Shown here: positions 6,524 through 8,443 of the stretch, in pieces
Layout: each line of letters starts with the position of its first letter
Numbering within the stretch: the stretch's first letter is position 1
Assembly: GCA_030066245.1 (NCBI GenBank)
Contig: JASJBY010000156.1
Location: forward strand, 1-8,443
Direction of reading: 5' to 3'
DNA from: Gammaproteobacteria bacterium
GTDB lineage: Bacteria > Pseudomonadota > Gammaproteobacteria > JAABTG01
Length of the DNA: 8,443 bases
Notes under the pieces: generated by a model
Told to the model about the DNA's origin: nothing
The model's database searches: none
The model's input: only the letters and a program-made list of their open reading frames with translations
Made by a program: the position numbers and the translations under genes

Positions 6524-8443
6524 CTAGTTTACCGCCCGTTGCGCGTGCAGGCGGAATTCGTCTGCAGCCAGGAAACCGACCAAGCGGTAAGGCCGACGCT
6601 CCCGACCGTCCGGCCCGAAGAAAAGGATGGCCGGCGGACCGATGAGACCGTAGGCCTTCAACAATGCCTGGTCGTCCGCATCATTGGCTGTGACATCGGC
6701 CTTCAAAAGGGTCGTGCCAGATAGGGCCTGCTGCACACCAGGGTCGGTAAAGGTGGACTTCTCCAGCCGTTTGCACTCGACACACCAGTCCGCGTAGAAA
6801 TCGAGCATCACCGGCTGGCCCCTGTCCGCGGCGGCTACAAGCTCCGCATCCAGTGCACCCACGGTCTTCACGGGACGAAAGTCCAGCTTCTGCTTGGTGT
6901 CGGTGGTCCCGCCGGCCAGGGCTACTCCCCGCAGGGGCTGGAAGAGATCCTGGCCGCCGCTGGCCGCGCCGATCATCAGCAGCACGCCATAGACCAGCAT
7001 GATAAGGCCCGTGCCCTTCCACAGCTTGCGGAAGCCGCTGGCGTCCCTGCCCAGTGGCTCCAGGGCGCCCAGGTAGATGGCCGAAACCATGAACAGTCCC
7101 GCCCACAACAGCAGCGAGACCCACCCCGGCAACACCCGCTCCAGGAGAAACACAGCGACGCCGAGCAAGAGCACGCCGAAGACCGCCTTGACGGCGTTCA
7201 TCCAACCGCCGGCCTTGGGCAGGAATCGGCCCTCCAGGGTTCCCACACCGACCAGGGGTGTCCCCATCCCCAGACTCAGGGCAAACAGGGCAAGCCCACC
7301 GAGCCAGGGGTCGCCTGTCTGGCCGATGTAGATGAGCGCACCAGCGAGTGGGGGTGCGACGCAGGGACCTACGATGAGCGCCGACAGCAGACCCATGACG
7401 GCCACGCCGATTAGGCTCCCGCCGGACTGGCGATTGCTGACCTCCGTGAGCTTGGACTGCCACCGAGTCGGCAGCTGCAGTTCGTAGAAGCCGAACATGG
7501 ACAGGGCGAGCAGTACGAACACCGCTGCGAAGCTGCCGAGCATCCACTCGTTCTGCAGCGCGGCCTGAAGGTTCTTGCCGAACAAACCGGCTACAACACC
7601 GGCCACGGTGTAGGTTAGAGACATGGCCAGCACGTAAACCACCGAAAGTGTGAAAGCCTTGCGGGTCGTTATGTCGCTTCCCTGACCTGCGATGATACCG
7701 GAGAGGATGGGAATCATCGGAAACACACATGGTGTGAAGGCCAGCAGGAGGCCGACGCCGAAGAAGGACAATACGGTCAGCCAACGGCTTTCGCTGGCCA
7801 GCAGCGCGGCCAGGCGATCCTGCTCCGAGACGGGCACGGCGGCGGCTGGGGGCGCCTCGACCGCGGGGCCGGACCCGGCGATGACCGCGCCGGGCCCCGT
7901 GGACTCAGGCAGCTCCATGGATATGCTGCGAACCATCGGGGGATAACAGATGCCCGCTTCCGCGCAGCCCTGGAAGCCGGCTTCCAGGTCTACCTCCGTC
8001 AAGCCAGCCTTGCGACTGATCGGCAGGCGGACCACCAGGTCTCCGTAAAAGACTTCCACTTTGCCGAACAGTGGGTCGTCTTTAATTTTGCCATCAGGGA
8101 ACTGTGCTGGACCCAGTTGGGCGCTGCCGTTGTTCTTGAGGCGAAACCGGAACTTGTCCCGGTACAGGTAATAGCCTTCCGCGATGCTCCAGGTGGCAAC
8201 CAGCGTCTCACCGTCCTCGGCCCATCCGGAGAACGGAAACGCCTTGTCCGGCTCGAGAAACTCGTCTTCGTCGCCGAGTCCGTCCAGGGTGCTGCCGATC
8301 TGGGCCAGCGAATCGAGGGCGCTGGCGGCTGTGCTCTGGGTTACGGCCGCCGTCTTCTGAGCGAAGGGCTCGGGGAGAGCCACCCGCAGGGTCTTGGTCT
8401 GCGGTGGGTAGCAGACGCCGATATCCGCGCAGCCCTGGCTTGT
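6524..8443 (-). CDS. dsbD: thiol:disulfide interchange protein DsbD, 5' end beyond window, tandem alpha domains
   Basis: Moves electrons from cytoplasmic thioredoxin across the inner membrane to periplasmic partners. The visible 639 residues show, in order: the end of one alpha domain with GCADIGVCYPP (Cys5, Cys11); a linker of about 40 residues; a complete second alpha domain at about 61-180 with GYYLYR (90-95) and GCAEAGICYPP (Cys160, Cys166); a Pro/Ala linker; a membrane beta domain at about 220-495 with eight hydrophobic segments and redox cysteines in FTPCVFP (Cys239) and VGPCVAPP (Cys361); and a thioredoxin-like gamma domain with DFYADWCVECK (Cys554, Cys557), ending at about 639. A GTG at 8383 would give a shorter protein, but the frame runs on upstream into the first alpha domain, so it is not the start. 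E. coli DsbD has a single alpha domain. A tlpA-like partner gene lies downstream. Confidence 0.96.
   Translation of the reverse strand, partial: TSQGCADIGVCYPPQTKTLRVALPEPFAQKTAAVTQSTAASALDSLAQIGSTLDGLGDEDEFLEPDKAFPFSGWAEDGETLVATWSIAEGYYLYRDKFRFRLKNNGSAQLGPAQFPDGKIKDDPLFGKVEVFYGDLVVRLPISRKAGLTEVDLEAGFQGCAEAGICYPPMVRSISMELPESTGPGAVIAGSGPAVEAPPAAAVPVSEQDRLAALLASESRWLTVLSFFGVGLLLAFTPCVFPMIPILSGIIAGQGSDITTRKAFTLSVVYVLAMSLTYTVAGVVAGLFGKNLQAALQNEWMLGSFAAVFVLLALSMFGFYELQLPTRWQSKLTEVSNRQSGGSLIGVAVMGLLSALIVGPCVAPPLAGALIYIGQTGDPWLGGLALFALSLGMGTPLVGVGTLEGRFLPKAGGWMNAVKAVFGVLLLGVAVFLLERVLPGWVSLLLWAGLFMVSAIYLGALEPLGRDASGFRKLWKGTGLIMLVYGVLLMIGAASGGQDLFQPLRGVALAGGTTDTKQKLDFRPVKTVGALDAELVAAADRGQPVMLDFYADWCVECKRLEKSTFTDPGVQQALSGTTLLKADVTANDADDQALLKAYGLIGPPAILFFGPDGRERRPYRLVGFLAADEFRLHAQRAVN

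Noticed and set aside
6109..6524. Two minus-strand frames (6453-6109 and 6524-6270) in the dsbD-tlpA gap
   Set aside because: Composition is Arg/Ser/Thr/Pro-rich with no domain or membrane segment, and they run through the inverted-repeat arms; they look like chance frames.
6681..7784. 367-codon minus-strand frame inside dsbD
   Set aside because: It is an out-of-frame shadow: the overlapping DsbD frame has full membrane and active-site motifs, while this one is Arg/Gly-rich without any motif.

Overview
The window carries one strand-consistent block of eight protein genes, all read from the minus strand, so the transcription order runs from high to low coordinates: dsbD (5' end outside the window), a tlpA/resA-like thioredoxin gene, aroQ, accB, accC, prmA, a zinc-ribbon/DUF3426 membrane protein gene and dusB (3' end outside the window). 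GC content is high. The order dsbD-aroQ-accB-accC-prmA-DUF3426-dusB(-fis) is the chromosomal core arrangement known from Pseudomonas and other Gammaproteobacteria. I infer a GC-rich gammaproteobacterial chromosome (Pseudomonas, Xanthomonas or Chromatiales-like) and cannot name a genus. There is no sign of phage, plasmid, CRISPR or insertion-sequence genes.

Layout: 8443-6524 encodes most of DsbD, the membrane reductant conduit. 6523-5998 holds no convincing gene but contains a large nested inverted repeat (6313-6483). 5997-5431 encodes a membrane-anchored periplasmic thioredoxin-like protein, a plausible electron acceptor from DsbD. 5430-5173 is non-coding and probably holds the promoter for the next block. 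5172-1903 is a tight cluster: aroQ (shikimate pathway), accB and accC (biotin carrier and biotin carboxylase of acetyl-CoA carboxylase) and prmA (methyltransferase for ribosomal protein L11). prmA overlaps the end of accC, and the DUF3426 gene (1901-948) starts one base after prmA. The 947-651 gap holds another strong nested inverted repeat (793-895) and a candidate promoter for dusB (650-1), the tRNA dihydrouridine synthase that in this clade usually precedes fis.

How the genes work together: dsbD and the tlpA-like gene form an envelope thiol-redox pair; aroQ, accB and accC are primary biosynthesis; prmA and dusB modify the translation machinery. The accBC cluster is a growth-linked housekeeping operon rather than a single pathway.

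The least ordinary things here are a DsbD with two tandem N-terminal alpha domains (the end of a first copy is visible at the window edge, followed by a complete second copy) and two large nested inverted repeats in the gaps after dsbD and after the DUF3426 gene. I see no evidence of a wholly new multi-gene system.
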